This document shows, piece by piece, positions 1 through 8,333 of a DNA stretch of 64,000 nt. Source of the DNA: Promineifilum sp019695075. Its GTDB lineage: Bacteria > Chloroflexota > Anaerolineae > Promineifilales > Promineifilaceae. The notes below the pieces were generated by a model. It had not been told where the DNA came from and searched no databases. It saw only the letters and a list, made by a program, of their open reading frames with translations. The first letter of the stretch is position 1, and every line of letters begins with the position of its first letter. The stretch lies in the NCBI GenBank assembly GCA_026129185.1, contig JAHCIO010000015.1, positions 1 through 64,000 of the forward strand, in the 5' to 3' direction. The position numbers were made by a program, and so were the translations under genes.

Positions 1-536
1 TGGTAGTGGTTGACGGTGCGCAACTCCGGCAGCCAGCGCCACGTTCGCAACTCCGCGAAGACATCATCAAGGGCGGCGGCCGTGGTCGTGCCGGAGTATT
101 GCGGGTAGAGGGGCAGCACCAGCACGCGCCGGGCGTTGGCCGCGTCCAGCGCGCGCAGGGCGGCGGCGATGGGCGGCCGGCCGTAGCTGACGCCGCAGGC
201 CACGCGCACGGGCACGGGCAGGGCGGCCGACAGCGCCGTCTGTAGCGCCGCTGTCTGTCGCCGCAGGATGGTCAGCAGTGGGGAGCCTTCGTCCGTCCAG
301 ACGCGCTTATACAACTCGGCCGACCGGCGCGGCCGGACGTTGAGGATGACGCCATGCAGCAGCGGCTGCCACAGCCAGCGCGGATACTCAATGATGCGCG
401 AGTCGCCGAGAAACTCGGCCAGATAGCGGCGCAGAGCGGAGGGTGTTGGTTCGTCCGGCGAGCCGACGTTGGTCAGCAACACGCCAACGGCCGGCGGCGC
501 GTCGTGGTCAAAAGAGGAGCTACCTCGATAGGTCAT
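1..536 (-). CDS. hemH: Ferrochelatase, N-terminal part (cut by window edge)
   Basis: This is the first ~178 codons of a gene whose 3' end lies before base 1. The start ATG is at 536. The translation contains VGVLLTNVGSPDEPT, then LRRYLAEFLGDSRIIEYP, and further on VLPLYPQYSGTTTA; these are the hallmark N-terminal blocks of ferrochelatase, which inserts Fe2+ into porphyrin to make protohaem or a coproporphyrin equivalent. The catalytic His and the C-terminal half are outside the window, so the protohaem versus coproporphyrin type cannot be decided. Haem demand fits the dihaem peroxidase found at 33.8-35.3 kb. Confidence 0.93.
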   Translation of the reverse strand, partial: MTYRGSSSFDHDAPPAVGVLLTNVGSPDEPTPSALRRYLAEFLGDSRIIEYPRWLWQPLLHGVILNVRPRRSAELYKRVWTDEGSPLLTILRRQTAALQTALSAALPVPVRVACGVSYGRPPIAAALRALDAANARRVLVLPLYPQYSGTTTAAALDDVFAELRTWRWLPELRTVNHY

Positions 537-610
537 GATTCATTGCCTCAAACGTCCGGCAGAAGTTGTCAAATACTAACTAAAGTTATGCGCTTGTCAA
601 AGAAAGAACA

Positions 611-760
611 AGGGGGGCTAGGGGATAGGGGCTAGGGGCTAGGGATTAGGAGGCGGTGGACGGTGGTCGGCGGTCGGCGGTCGGCTGTCGGCAGTCGGCA
701 GTCGGCGGTCGGCGGTCGGCGGTCGGCAGTCGGCGGTCTGTTGTCTGTGGTCTGCTGTCG
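611..760. repeat. Two abutting heptad tandem arrays
   Basis: Bases 611-650 are degenerate 7-bp units of the type GGGCTAG (half of the hairpin family seen complete at 1805, 10271 and 45532). Bases 664-760 are about thirteen 7-bp units of the type GGTCGGC with variants TGTCGGC and AGTCGGC. They fill the gap between hemH and the divergent kinase gene. An ORF runs through the second array into the kinase, but the repeat-encoded Arg/Ser/Val stretch is not credible protein. Confidence 0.85.
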
Positions 761-784
761 GCCAGAGAAGCTACAATAGCGCCC

Positions 785-1708
785 ATGATTCCCGTTGATC
801 CCCGCGGCTGCGCGGGCAAGATCATCGACGTTCACGGCCAAAAAGGCGTGGTCTGGCTGAGGGCGCTGCCGGCGCTGGTGGCCGAGGTGGCCGAGCGCTG
901 GACGCTGACCGTCCGGCCGCCCTTCGCGGAGCTGTCCTACAACTACGTCGCCCCGGTCGTTGGGCCGGGCGGCGAGGCGTGGGTGCTGAAGGCGGGCGTG
1001 CCCAACCGGGAACTGAACGACGAGGCCGCGGCGCTGCGCCTGTTCGACGGCCGCGGCATCGCCCACCTCATCGACGCCGACACGGAGCGCGGCGTGCTGC
1101 TGCTGGAGCGCGTCCTGCCCGGCGAGCCGCTCAAAAGCGTGGCCGACGACGACACACGGGTACGCACCGTCGCCGGCCTCATCGGCGAACTGCCCCGGCC
1201 GTTGCCCGCCGACCGGTCGCCGGCGGCCGCCCAGCCATTCCGCACCATCGCCCACCTGGCCCGCGGCCTCGACCGGCTGCGGCAAACGTTCGACGGCGGC
1301 TATGGCCCCTTCCCGGCGCGGCGTGTGGAACGGGCGGCGGCGTTGTTCGCCGAACTGGCCGGTGGCCGACCGCGGCTCATCCACGGCGACATGAACCCCG
1401 GCAACGTCCTGCGGGCGGCGCGCGCGCCCTGGCTGGCCATCGACCCCAAGGGCTACGCCGGCGACCCGCTCTTCGACGTGGCCACGTTCCTCAACGACCC
1501 GCCGGCCGGGCTGGCCCCCGCCGACCTGCGCCGCTTGCAGGCGCGGCGCGTGGCGCTCTTTGCCGAAATGCTGGCGCAGCCACGGGCGGCCGTCCTCGCC
1601 TGGGCTGAGGCCCACGCCGTGCTCTCCGGCTGGTGGAGCTATGAGGATCACGGCCGCGGTTGGGAAGGGGTGTTGGCGCTGGCGGCGCTCTATGAGGCGT
1701 TGGGCTAG
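785..1708 (+). CDS. APH(6)/hydroxyurea-type phosphotransferase
   Basis: A 307-residue kinase of the aminoglycoside phosphotransferase superfamily, closest in pattern to the APH_6_hur family (streptomycin 6-kinase/hydroxyurea kinase). The Brenner motif HGDMNPGNV (about residue 200) supplies the catalytic Asp and Asn. It is followed by AIDPKGYAGDPLFDVA, the metal-binding DPKG form typical of this family. An N-terminal lobe Lys is plausible in WVLKAGVPN. The start at 785 (MIPVDPRG) is chosen because upstream in-frame codons are heptad repeat. The natural substrate in environmental members is usually unknown, so a resistance role is only an inference. Confidence 0.85.
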   Translation: MIPVDPRGCAGKIIDVHGQKGVVWLRALPALVAEVAERWTLTVRPPFAELSYNYVAPVVGPGGEAWVLKAGVPNRELNDEAAALRLFDGRGIAHLIDADTERGVLLLERVLPGEPLKSVADDDTRVRTVAGLIGELPRPLPADRSPAAAQPFRTIAHLARGLDRLRQTFDGGYGPFPARRVERAAALFAELAGGRPRLIHGDMNPGNVLRAARAPWLAIDPKGYAGDPLFDVATFLNDPPAGLAPADLRRLQARRVALFAEMLAQPRAAVLAWAEAHAVLSGWWSYEDHGRGWEGVLALAALYEALG

Positions 1709-1804
1709 GGCGTGTATGCAAATTAGTGAAACAGCCTGTTCGACCAGGTCGCCCAAGCCCAAAGGCGACCGGGCTACTCAACGACGCCGGCCGAGGCCGG
1801 CTCA

Positions 1805-1873
1805 GATAGGGGCTAGTGATTAGGGAAGAGCGTTCTTCCCCTAGTCCCTAGCCCCTAATCCCTATCCCCTATC
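1805..1873. repeat. Heptad hairpin element, TAGGGG family, copy 1
   Basis: A long imperfect inverted repeat made from 7-bp TAGGGGC/TAGGGAT-like units, folding around the core AGGGAAGAG-CG-TTCTTCCCT. The same core occurs at about 10303 and 45561. The stop codon of the gene on the minus strand (1862) lies inside the right arm. It may act as a bidirectional terminator between convergent genes, but the tandem structure is unlike ordinary terminators. Confidence 0.88.
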
Positions 1874-2539
1874 ACGGGCCGCCGTCCGCGAACGGGCATG
1901 CGTGGCCGCGTCGCGCAGCCGCCACTCCCGGACGCGGAAGCCCGACGCCGCCAGGTGGCTAAAAACCGCGCCGCCGGCGGGGTCAATCGTTAGCATATCG
2001 CGCGCCGGGTCGAACGGGATGATCGTCGCCGTCCCTTCCAGTCGCGCAGTGAACATCTCGCCCCGGCCGCGCCCGTCGCCCGGCAGATAGATCGGCCCGG
2101 CGAATATCTCATGGCGCTGCTCGCCGGCCGCCCCCGGCCCCATCCGCGCCGCCAGGGCTGTCGTCGCGCCCGGCGCGACGCGCAGATGGGCCGGCGCGCG
2201 CTCGCCCAGCTCGATGGCAGCGTGGCTGTAGGGCGTGCGGAACAGCCGGCGCTCGGCCCAGCCCAGCAGCCGGGACGAGTTGAAGGCCTGGACGAGGAAG
2301 GCCCCGTCCCCCTCGACGACCTGCACGGCGACAGTCCATTCGCGGAAGGGCAACCCGTTGAACTTCGCGCTCATCGCCGTGACGAGCAGCGCGGCGCGGC
2401 CCTCGGCCTCGGCCGGCCGCAAGCCCTCCGGCCATAATTGTTCGCGCCAGTAGGCCAGATCGGCCGTGCCGACCAGGATGACCTCGCGCACGGGGGCGAT
2501 GACCGCCGCCCAGGGCGCGGCGCTCGCCGCCGCGCTCAC
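1862..2539 (-). CDS. DUF2071/acetoacetate-decarboxylase-like barrel protein (tentative)
   Basis: 225 residues from a GTG start at 2539 that overlaps the stop of the upstream PNPOx-like gene as GTGA, so the two are translationally coupled; the ORF extends further upstream but only through the neighbour's coding sequence. Blocks such as FNGLPFREWTVAVQV and SSRLLGWAERRLFRTPY recall the DUF2071/acetoacetate decarboxylase-like beta-barrel group. I see no catalytic Lys signature, so no enzymatic function is proposed. The last residues, Asp-Arg-Gly and stop, are encoded by the heptad hairpin at 1805-1873, so the original C-terminus may be altered. Confidence 0.6.
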   Translation of the reverse strand: MSAAASAAPWAAVIAPVREVILVGTADLAYWREQLWPEGLRPAEAEGRAALLVTAMSAKFNGLPFREWTVAVQVVEGDGAFLVQAFNSSRLLGWAERRLFRTPYSHAAIELGERAPAHLRVAPGATTALAARMGPGAAGEQRHEIFAGPIYLPGDGRGRGEMFTARLEGTATIIPFDPARDMLTIDPAGGAVFSHLAASGFRVREWRLRDAATHARSRTAARDRG

Positions 2540-3021
2540 TCGTCCTCCTGCCAGGTCAGGATCGTGCCGCCCTGGCCCAACAGGACGCTGCCGGGGAAGA
2601 CGCGCAGCCGCCACGGTTCCAGGCGCAGAGCGGCGAAGGTGTCGGCCGCCGGGTCGCCCCAGCCGGGCACGGTGCGCGGCTCATAGCCGACGGGCGCGGG
2701 GCCTTGCGCGAACAAGTCCCAGACCATTTGCCGCGTCTCCAGGTCGAGGCACAACGCGGCCCGGCACTCGGCGACACAGGTGTCGTGCGACGGCTCCCAG
2801 TAGTTGACGGACAGATAGGGGTGGGCGGCCAGATGCGCTCGCTTGACCGCCGTCGGTCGCGTGGCGATCCAGCCGCGCAGGCGCGTCCCGTCCCACTGCC
2901 AGATGGGGTGGAGGATGCGCGTGCGCGGCCGGCCGTGGGAATCGACGGAGGCGACGCCGGCCCAGACAATACGGTGGGCCATCTCGATAAAGGCGGGGGC
3001 AACCTGGGCAAGCTCAGTCAT
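2536..3021 (-). CDS. Pyridoxamine 5'-phosphate oxidase-like flavin/F420-binding protein
   Basis: 161 residues. The order RIVWAGVASVDSHGRPRTRILHP, then LRGWIATRPTAVKRAHLAAHPYLSVNYW is the split-barrel PNPOx fold: strand with substrate-facing Arg, then the cofactor-phosphate strand. Such proteins bind FMN or F420 and reduce small substrates; an F420-type oxidoreductase at 54-55 kb makes F420 use possible, but this is inference. It is the first gene of a coupled pair with the downstream gene starting at 2539. Confidence 0.8.
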   Translation of the reverse strand: MTELAQVAPAFIEMAHRIVWAGVASVDSHGRPRTRILHPIWQWDGTRLRGWIATRPTAVKRAHLAAHPYLSVNYWEPSHDTCVAECRAALCLDLETRQMVWDLFAQGPAPVGYEPRTVPGWGDPAADTFAALRLEPWRLRVFPGSVLLGQGGTILTWQEDE

Positions 3022-3057
3022 GGTCTCTCCTGGGGCCGGTCGCGTGGGCGCACGGCC

Positions 3058-3113
3058 CGTAGCACAGCCTGTTAGGCTGTGGCCGGCGACGACAGCCTGA
3101 CAGGCTGTACTAC
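3058..3113. repeat. Inverted repeat, CAGCCTG family
   Basis: Two arms of about 22 bp (3058-3079 and 3092-3113) of the form GTAG-Y-ACAGCCTGTYAGGCTGT. They are complementary with only two mismatches, and each arm is itself a small palindrome. A related single copy lies in frame inside the ROK kinase gene at 40835-40857. It occupies the gap upstream of the PNPOx-like gene. Confidence 0.8.
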
Positions 3114-3191
3114 TGCCGTGGGGTTGTCAGGCGATGCCCAAAAGGATAGCATGGGCGCAGGCAAGATAGCAAAAGGGAGGCGACGCGACGC

Positions 3192-3653
3192 ATGAGCGAT
3201 TCCAACAGCGGCCACGACCTCAGCGATCGCGACCGGCAAGCGGTGGGCGGGATCGTCTATCAGACGACGACGGACGGCATCGACTGGACGCAACTGAAGG
3301 CCGATCTGCACGCCGACAACTTCGACAACGGCCGCACGCCCGACGAACTGCGCCGCTCGTCCGAAAACAGCGCCGTCAACGTCTTCGCCCGGCTGGACGG
3401 CCGCGTCATCGGCACGGCCCGCGCCCTGTCCGACGGCGTCGGCAACGCCTACGTCGTGGACGTGTGGACGCACAGCAACTACCGCCGCCGCGGCGTCGCC
3501 AGCCAGATGATGACGCTGCTGGCCGAGCGCCTGCCGGGGCAGCATATCTACCTGTTCACCGACTCGGCCGAGGACTTCTATCGCCAATTGGGCTACCGGC
3601 GGCAGGGAGTGGGGCTGAGTATGGTGTCGGGGCAATGGCTGAACCGTTTCTGA
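3192..3653 (+). CDS. GNAT-family N-acetyltransferase
   Basis: 153 residues. The acetyl-CoA pyrophosphate loop is visible as VWTHSNYRRRGVASQMM (the Q/RxxGxG/A motif), preceded by VIGTARALSDG and followed by the C-terminal FYRQLGYRRQG block typical of GNAT motif B. It acetylates an unknown primary amine. Its end overlaps the start of the next gene at 3635, suggesting co-expression. Confidence 0.88.
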   Translation: MSDSNSGHDLSDRDRQAVGGIVYQTTTDGIDWTQLKADLHADNFDNGRTPDELRRSSENSAVNVFARLDGRVIGTARALSDGVGNAYVVDVWTHSNYRRRGVASQMMTLLAERLPGQHIYLFTDSAEDFYRQLGYRRQGVGLSMVSGQWLNRF

Positions 3654-4153
3654 ACGAGAGCGATTCGGCATCGCGGCGACCTGGTCGAGGCATCACTGTC
3701 AACCTGGTGGTGGGGATGGTCGCTGGTGCTGTCGCGGCTGCTATTGGCGCGGCAACCGGTATCGTTGTTTGGGGAATAGCAACGGGTTTCTTCATCCAGT
3801 CTGCCCCATACGAAGATCCAAGTTTCAACTTGTTCCTCGGCGTATTGTGTTTTGGCGGCATCGCCGCCCTGTTTGGCGGCATCATGGGGGTTTTCGCCGG
3901 TCTTCTGCTCGCCATAGCCGATGTTGTGTCAAGAAAGCGCCTCCGCAAGGCCACCTTCCCCATCTGGGCCTGGTTTCCGATTGGCGCTGTTCTTGGGGCT
4001 TCGAGTGTGATGCTAATAACGGGGTTTTCGTTCCGAAATACAGCCCTTGGCTACCTGGTTTTGTTCGGCGCGGGATGCGGGTTTGTCGCCGGGCCGATTT
4101 TTGGCCGGCTCTTTCGTGAGCCGACGCGGGGCGAACTGGAAGTAGCGCAATAG
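3635..4153 (+). CDS. Small four-helix integral membrane protein
   Basis: 172 residues from ATG 3635, which lies inside the last codons of the GNAT gene in another frame. After a polar N-terminus there are hydrophobic segments at about residues 20-48, 64-95, 112-132 and 140-160, Gly/Ala/Ile-rich, with short polar loops. I do not recognise a family. Codon use is a little less GC-biased than its neighbours. Function unknown. Confidence 0.7.
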   Translation: MAEPFLNESDSASRRPGRGITVNLVVGMVAGAVAAAIGAATGIVVWGIATGFFIQSAPYEDPSFNLFLGVLCFGGIAALFGGIMGVFAGLLLAIADVVSRKRLRKATFPIWAWFPIGAVLGASSVMLITGFSFRNTALGYLVLFGAGCGFVAGPIFGRLFREPTRGELEVAQ

Positions 4154-4217
4154 AAGAATGGCGCGTTGATGATGCCGACCAGGACTTCCTGATCAGCGTC
4201 ATCAACAGGCCGTTACT

Positions 4218-6968
4218 TCATCCAGCGGTGGCGTAAGCAATCGCCCCATCCAGCCCTATCGCCTGCCCGCGCCCCCAGGCGGCATCGAAAGCTGACTCCC
4301 TCAGCGCCTCGCGCAGATGGCGGCGGGTACGCTCCACCTCGACACGGTCGGCCGGCCACCAGGCCGCGCCGGACGTGGTGATCTGCGCGTCGGCCGCGGC
4401 CAGCAGCGGCGCGGCCCAGGCGGCGTCGCCACGCGCCGCGGCCACGGCGGCCAGCCCGCCCAGACACTCGGCCATGCCGCGCTTGTTGCCCAGCCGCTGG
4501 AAGGCTTCCAGACTGTCGCGGAACAGCGCCGCCGCCCGCGCCGGGTCGCCATCGTGCAGGGCGATGTAGCCGCGGGTGTGGCTGAGCCGGGCGAGGTCGC
4601 CCTGGGCGTCGGCCTGCCGGAAAAGGGCCTCTGAGCGCTCATAGGCCTGGCGGGCGCGCTCATAGTCGCCCTGGACGCGGGCCACTTCGCCGAAGTTGTT
4701 GAGGCAGAAGGCCACCTGCCAGGGATCGCCGACGCGCTCGGCCAGGGGCAGGGTCGTGCGCAGGATGGACTCGGCCGTGGCCGCGTCGCCCAATCCCAGG
4801 GCGGCGTTGGCCAGATGGACGAGGGTATTGACTTTCTCCCACTGGCTGTTGGACTCGTCGAACAGCTCGGCGGCCATCGTCAGGTGACCGTAGGCCTCCT
4901 GGTCCCGGCCGCGGTTGATCAGGGTGATGCCGTAGGCGAAGTGGCCCATCGAGATGCCCAGGGCAAAGCCGGTCGTCTCGGCCACGGCCAGGGCCGCGGC
5001 GTTGCGCTGCATGGCCAGGTCAACGTCGCCCGTCCACAGGGCCATCATGCCGGCCGCGTTCAGGGCCATGCCATAAGGGATGCCGCCGATCGGCTCCGTC
5101 GCGCGCATGATGCGCTCAGCCCACTGCCGCCCCTCCTGGAAGTAGCCGCGCCGGTACCAGAACCAGATGAGAAAGACGCCGATCCACCCCGCGCCGAACA
5201 GATTGCCGCCCTCCGCCAGGCTCCAACTCATGGCGGCGCGGAAGTTGTCGTGGTCGGCTTCGACGCGCATGATGGTCGGGAGCGCCTGGGCGCTATAGAG
5301 AGCGCTGTAGTCCTGGGCGGCGCGGCCGGCGAAGTGGGCGGCGTGGTCGGTTCGCCGCGCGGCCAGCTCGCCGCGCGCCTCCAGTTGCTCCAGGGCATAG
5401 TCGCGGATGGTCAGCAGCATGTCGAAGCGCGGCTCGTCGTCGGCTGATTCCACCTGGCGCAGCAGGCTGTTGCGCAGCAGCGCCTCAACGCCGGCGAAGA
5501 TGTCGAGATTGCCGTCCGGGTTGACCACCGCCGCGGCGCTCTCCAGGGTGAAGCCGCCGACGAAGACGCCCAGCCGGGCCAGGAGCGTCTGCTCGTCGGC
5601 CGAGAGCAGGGTGTAACTCCAGTCGATGGCGTTGCGGACGGTCTGCTGGCGCGTGGGCAGGTCGGCCGCGCCGCCGACGAGCAGCTTCAGGCTCTGGTCG
5701 AGTCGCTTGAGGATGGCCGCCGGCGGCAGCATGCGCACGCGGGCGGCGGCGATCTCGATGGCCAGGGGCAGGCCGTCGAGCCGGCGGCAGATGTCGGCCA
5801 CGGCGGCGGCGTTGTCGGCCGTCAGCTCGAACGCCGGCCGCGCCGCCTGGGCCTGACGCACGAAGAAGCGCACCGCCTCGTAGTCGCCCAGCGCTTCGAC
5901 CGGCAGACTGGCCCGCGGCGGCACGCGCAGCGTGTCCACGGGGTACTCGCGCTCGCCGCGGAGTTGCAAGGGGATGCGGCTGGTGGCCAGGACAGCCACG
6001 TGGCGCGTGGCCGCCAGCAGCCCGGCGACGACCGGCGCGGCGCTGATGACCTGCTCCAGGTTGTCCAGCAGCAGCAAGGCCCGCTTGTCGGCCAGGTAGT
6101 CGCGCAGGTTGTCGAAGGCCGGCCGGCCGCCGCCCTCGCGGATGCCCATCGTGTGGGCGATGGTGGAGGCGACGAGGGCCGGGTCGGTGATGGGGGCCAG
6201 GTCAACGAAATACACGCCGTGGGGAAAGCGCTGGCGCAGGCTGCGGCCGGCCTCCAGGCACAGGCGCGTCTTGCCCGTGCCGCCCGGCCCGGTCAGCGTC
6301 AGCAGCCGGGCGCCGCCGTCGGTCAGCAGGTGGGTCAGGTCAGCCACTTCGCGCTGCCGGCCGATGATGGCCGCCGGCGCGGTGGGCAGGTTGCCGGCGA
6401 ACTCGGCCGCTGACTGCAACGGCGGGAAGTCGTTGGGCAGGTCTGGCAGCCAGACCTGGTAGACCGTCTCCGGCCGGCTGAGGCCCTTGAGAGGGTGCGT
6501 GCCCAGGTCAACCAGGCGCGCCCCGGCGGGCAGGTCGTCGCGCGTCAACCCGGCCGTTGCCTCCGACAGCAGCGTCTGGCCACCGTGGGCCAGGCCGCGG
6601 ACGCGGGCGCAGCGGTTGACGGCCGAGCCGTAGTAGTCGCCGTCGCGCCAGTCGGCCGCGCCGGTGTGGACGCCGATGCGGACGCGCAGGGCGAAGGGGG
6701 CGTTGTCCAGGCCCGCGGCCAGCCCGCGCTGGATGGCCGTGGCGGCGCGCACGGCCGCCGCGGGCGCGGCGAAAACGGCGAAGCGGCTGTCGCCCTCGCC
6801 GCGCGGCCGGATGACCTGCCCGCCAGCGGCGGCGACGGCGGCCTCAATCAGCGTGTCGTGGGCGGCCATGATCGCGCCCATGACGGCGGCATGTCGCTCC
6901 CAGAGGACAGTGCTGCCCTCGACGTCGGTCATTAGAAAGGTAACGGTTCCCGTCGGGAAGTCGCTCAT
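4218..6968 (-). CDS. Class III cyclase-domain / NB-ARC ATPase / TPR regulator
   Basis: 916 residues. Residues 8-180 are a class III adenylate/guanylate cyclase homology domain with both metal Asp positions (FLMTDVEGS, D15; GEGDSRFAVF, D60) and NRCARVR for transition-state contacts. Residues 210-500 are an AAA/NB-ARC-type STAND ATPase with P-loop TGPGGTGKTR (about 227-235) and Walker B RALLLLDNLEQV. The rest is helical TPR-like repeats. Such proteins act as signal-responsive STAND switches; here the output may be cyclic nucleotide synthesis. A paralogous design occurs at 28595-32272. Start ATG 6968 gives the canonical GTVTFLMTDVEGS beginning. Confidence 0.88.
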   Translation of the reverse strand: MSDFPTGTVTFLMTDVEGSTVLWERHAAVMGAIMAAHDTLIEAAVAAAGGQVIRPRGEGDSRFAVFAAPAAAVRAATAIQRGLAAGLDNAPFALRVRIGVHTGAADWRDGDYYGSAVNRCARVRGLAHGGQTLLSEATAGLTRDDLPAGARLVDLGTHPLKGLSRPETVYQVWLPDLPNDFPPLQSAAEFAGNLPTAPAAIIGRQREVADLTHLLTDGGARLLTLTGPGGTGKTRLCLEAGRSLRQRFPHGVYFVDLAPITDPALVASTIAHTMGIREGGGRPAFDNLRDYLADKRALLLLDNLEQVISAAPVVAGLLAATRHVAVLATSRIPLQLRGEREYPVDTLRVPPRASLPVEALGDYEAVRFFVRQAQAARPAFELTADNAAAVADICRRLDGLPLAIEIAAARVRMLPPAAILKRLDQSLKLLVGGAADLPTRQQTVRNAIDWSYTLLSADEQTLLARLGVFVGGFTLESAAAVVNPDGNLDIFAGVEALLRNSLLRQVESADDEPRFDMLLTIRDYALEQLEARGELAARRTDHAAHFAGRAAQDYSALYSAQALPTIMRVEADHDNFRAAMSWSLAEGGNLFGAGWIGVFLIWFWYRRGYFQEGRQWAERIMRATEPIGGIPYGMALNAAGMMALWTGDVDLAMQRNAAALAVAETTGFALGISMGHFAYGITLINRGRDQEAYGHLTMAAELFDESNSQWEKVNTLVHLANAALGLGDAATAESILRTTLPLAERVGDPWQVAFCLNNFGEVARVQGDYERARQAYERSEALFRQADAQGDLARLSHTRGYIALHDGDPARAAALFRDSLEAFQRLGNKRGMAECLGGLAAVAAARGDAAWAAPLLAAADAQITTSGAAWWPADRVEVERTRRHLREALRESAFDAAWGRGQAIGLDGAIAYATAG

Positions 6969-7015
6969 GGGTTACTTTCCTGGCATAAAAAGCGCCCACA
7001 GAATGTCATGACGTT

Positions 7016-7021
7016 ATTATA
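7016..7021 (-). promoter_or_regulatory. Possible -10 hexamer for the cyclase-STAND gene
   Basis: A perfect TATAAT on the minus strand about 48 bases upstream of the start at 6968. No convincing -35 TTGACA is seen at 16-18 bp, so this is only a weak candidate. Confidence 0.3.
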
Positions 7022-7059
7022 CTTGAGAATCGGCCGGCCTCGCGGCCATTGACTGTACT

Positions 7060-7126
7060 TTGTAGCGCGGGATGGTATCCCGCGTTCTGGGCCGGCGGAA
7101 CGGTGGGATGCCATCCCGCGCTACAA
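7060..7126. repeat. Inverted repeat, GTAGCGCGGGAT family
   Basis: Arms of about 21 bp (TGTAGCGCGGGATGGTATCCC and its complement with one mismatch) separated by ~25 bp. It lies between the divergent cyclase-STAND gene and the VOC gene. Each arm contains a smaller GGGATGGTATCCC palindrome. Confidence 0.8.
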
Positions 7127-7166
7127 TAAGCGAGGAAGCAAAGCACGACAAATGGAGGATTTGCCC

Positions 7167-7571
7167 ATGCAGGCCACACGCATCTTCGAGACGGTCATCT
7201 ACGCCAATGATCTGGCCGCGGCCGAGCGCTTCTATGGCGAGGTGCTGGGATTGAAGGTCTACAGCCGTTCGGACACCGTCGTGGCCTTTCATTGTGGCGA
7301 CGGCGTGTTGCTCGTCTTCGACCCGGAGCGGGCGATCCTGCCCAACCGCGGCGTGCCCAGCCACGGCGCGCACGGCCCCGGCCACCTGGCCTTCGCCATG
7401 CGCGCCGCGGAGGCCGCCGGCTGGCGGGCGCAATTGGCCGCCCACGGCGTGGCCATCGAGATGGAGATCGACCGCCACCCCGGCGGGCTGTCGCTCTACT
7501 TCCGCGACCCGGCCGGCAACAGCATCGAGCTGGCCCCGCCGACGCTGTGGGGCTGCGGGCGAGCGGGCTAG
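7167..7571 (+). CDS. Glyoxalase/bleomycin-resistance (VOC) family protein
   Basis: 134 residues. A single beta-alpha-beta-beta-beta pair: IFETVIYANDLAAAERFYGEVLGL at the start and GPGHLAFAM then GLSLYFRDPAGNSIELAPP at the end, with His in the middle strand and Glu in NSIEL as likely metal ligands. ATG 7167 is preferred over 7152 because GGAGGA at 7154-7159 then lies 7 bases upstream. The catalytic role is unknown: lyase, dioxygenase-like or antibiotic-binding are all possible for this superfamily. Confidence 0.85.
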   Translation: MQATRIFETVIYANDLAAAERFYGEVLGLKVYSRSDTVVAFHCGDGVLLVFDPERAILPNRGVPSHGAHGPGHLAFAMRAAEAAGWRAQLAAHGVAIEMEIDRHPGGLSLYFRDPAGNSIELAPPTLWGCGRAG

Positions 7572-7595
7572 GCCGATGACGCCCCGGCGGCGCGG

Positions 7596-7678
7596 CTACG
7601 GCTGATTCGTCTGCAAAAGGGCCAACAGCGCCTCGATGTCAGCATCGCTCAGGCGCAGGTTGGGCATGGCCATGCCTA
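7596..7678 (-). pseudogene. Remnant of a cytochrome c C-terminus
   Basis: Reading minus from about 7678 in the frame shifted relative to the upstream gene gives MAMPNLRLSDADIEALL, ending at TAG 7596-7598. This is the usual end of a class I cytochrome c domain: the Met haem ligand in MPNL followed by the last helix. The CXXCH part is absent. The upstream YtkA/FixH-like ORF stops exactly here, so a frameshifted or deleted fusion is likely. It could instead be a tiny independent ORF, but I see no ribosome site. Confidence 0.6.
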
Positions 7679-8245
7679 CGACTTCACCGTCGCGGGCCGC
7701 CGCCGGCTCTGGACAACCAGCAAGGTCACGGCGACCAGGGCCAGGGCCAGCGCCGCCCAGCGCAGCGCGCCCGCCGGCGCGGCGTCGCTCTCCGCCGCAG
7801 TCACCGTGGCCGGTTGGGCCGCCGCCGGGGCGACGACTGCCTCGGCCGCGGCGGGCCGCGCCGCCATCACGGTCAGCGGCTCAAACAGCGACTCGCCGGC
7901 CAGCGGGTTGGGGTGGATCGTCCATTCCCACGACCCTTCGCTGGGGAAGGTGACTTCGGCGACGAAGTGGCCGACCTCTTCGGTCGGCGTGGCCTGCGCC
8001 TCGACGCGGCGGCCGTCGGCGTTGGTGGCAATGAGCAGCGGCTCGACCGGGCTGCCGGGGCCGAGGTTGTGAACCGGCGTCTGGCCGTGTTGCAGAACAG
8101 TGAAGCCCACCGTCCACGGCTCGCCGGCGTGGATCTCGCCCGGCGGGCTATCCAGCGTGACCACGGCCCAGCCGCCGGCCAGCACGGCCGCAGTTGTGGC
8201 CAGCAGCGCCATCACGACTATTACAAGAACACTCGCGCGCTTCAT
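7676..8245 (-). CDS. YtkA/FixH-like secreted, C-terminally anchored protein
   Basis: 189 residues. Residues 1-25 form a signal peptide. About residues 28-130 are an immunoglobulin-like YtkA/FixH-type domain (AGEPWTVGFTVLQHGQTPV, then GHFVAEVTFPSEGSWEWTI), a fold associated with copper or cytochrome oxidase assembly. After an Ala/Pro linker there is one membrane helix (about 162-180) and a short RRR cytoplasmic tail. The stop falls just before an out-of-frame cytochrome c C-terminus (7596-7678), so the original product may have been longer and haem-containing. Confidence 0.75.
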   Translation of the reverse strand: MKRASVLVIVVMALLATTAAVLAGGWAVVTLDSPPGEIHAGEPWTVGFTVLQHGQTPVHNLGPGSPVEPLLIATNADGRRVEAQATPTEEVGHFVAEVTFPSEGSWEWTIHPNPLAGESLFEPLTVMAARPAAAEAVVAPAAAQPATVTAAESDAAPAGALRWAALALALVAVTLLVVQSRRRPATVKS

Positions 8246-8333
8246 CTTTCACTCTCCTGTTTGGAATGGGCGGCCACTATCGACCGCGTGCCCGTAATAC
8301 ACCGCCCGGCCGCAGCCGGTTCCCGCCGGCGCG

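Noticed and set aside
664..784. N-terminal extension of the APH-like kinase from ATG 656
   Set aside because: It is encoded by the GGTCGGC heptad array and is low-complexity Arg/Ser/Val; the normal family N-terminus begins at 785.
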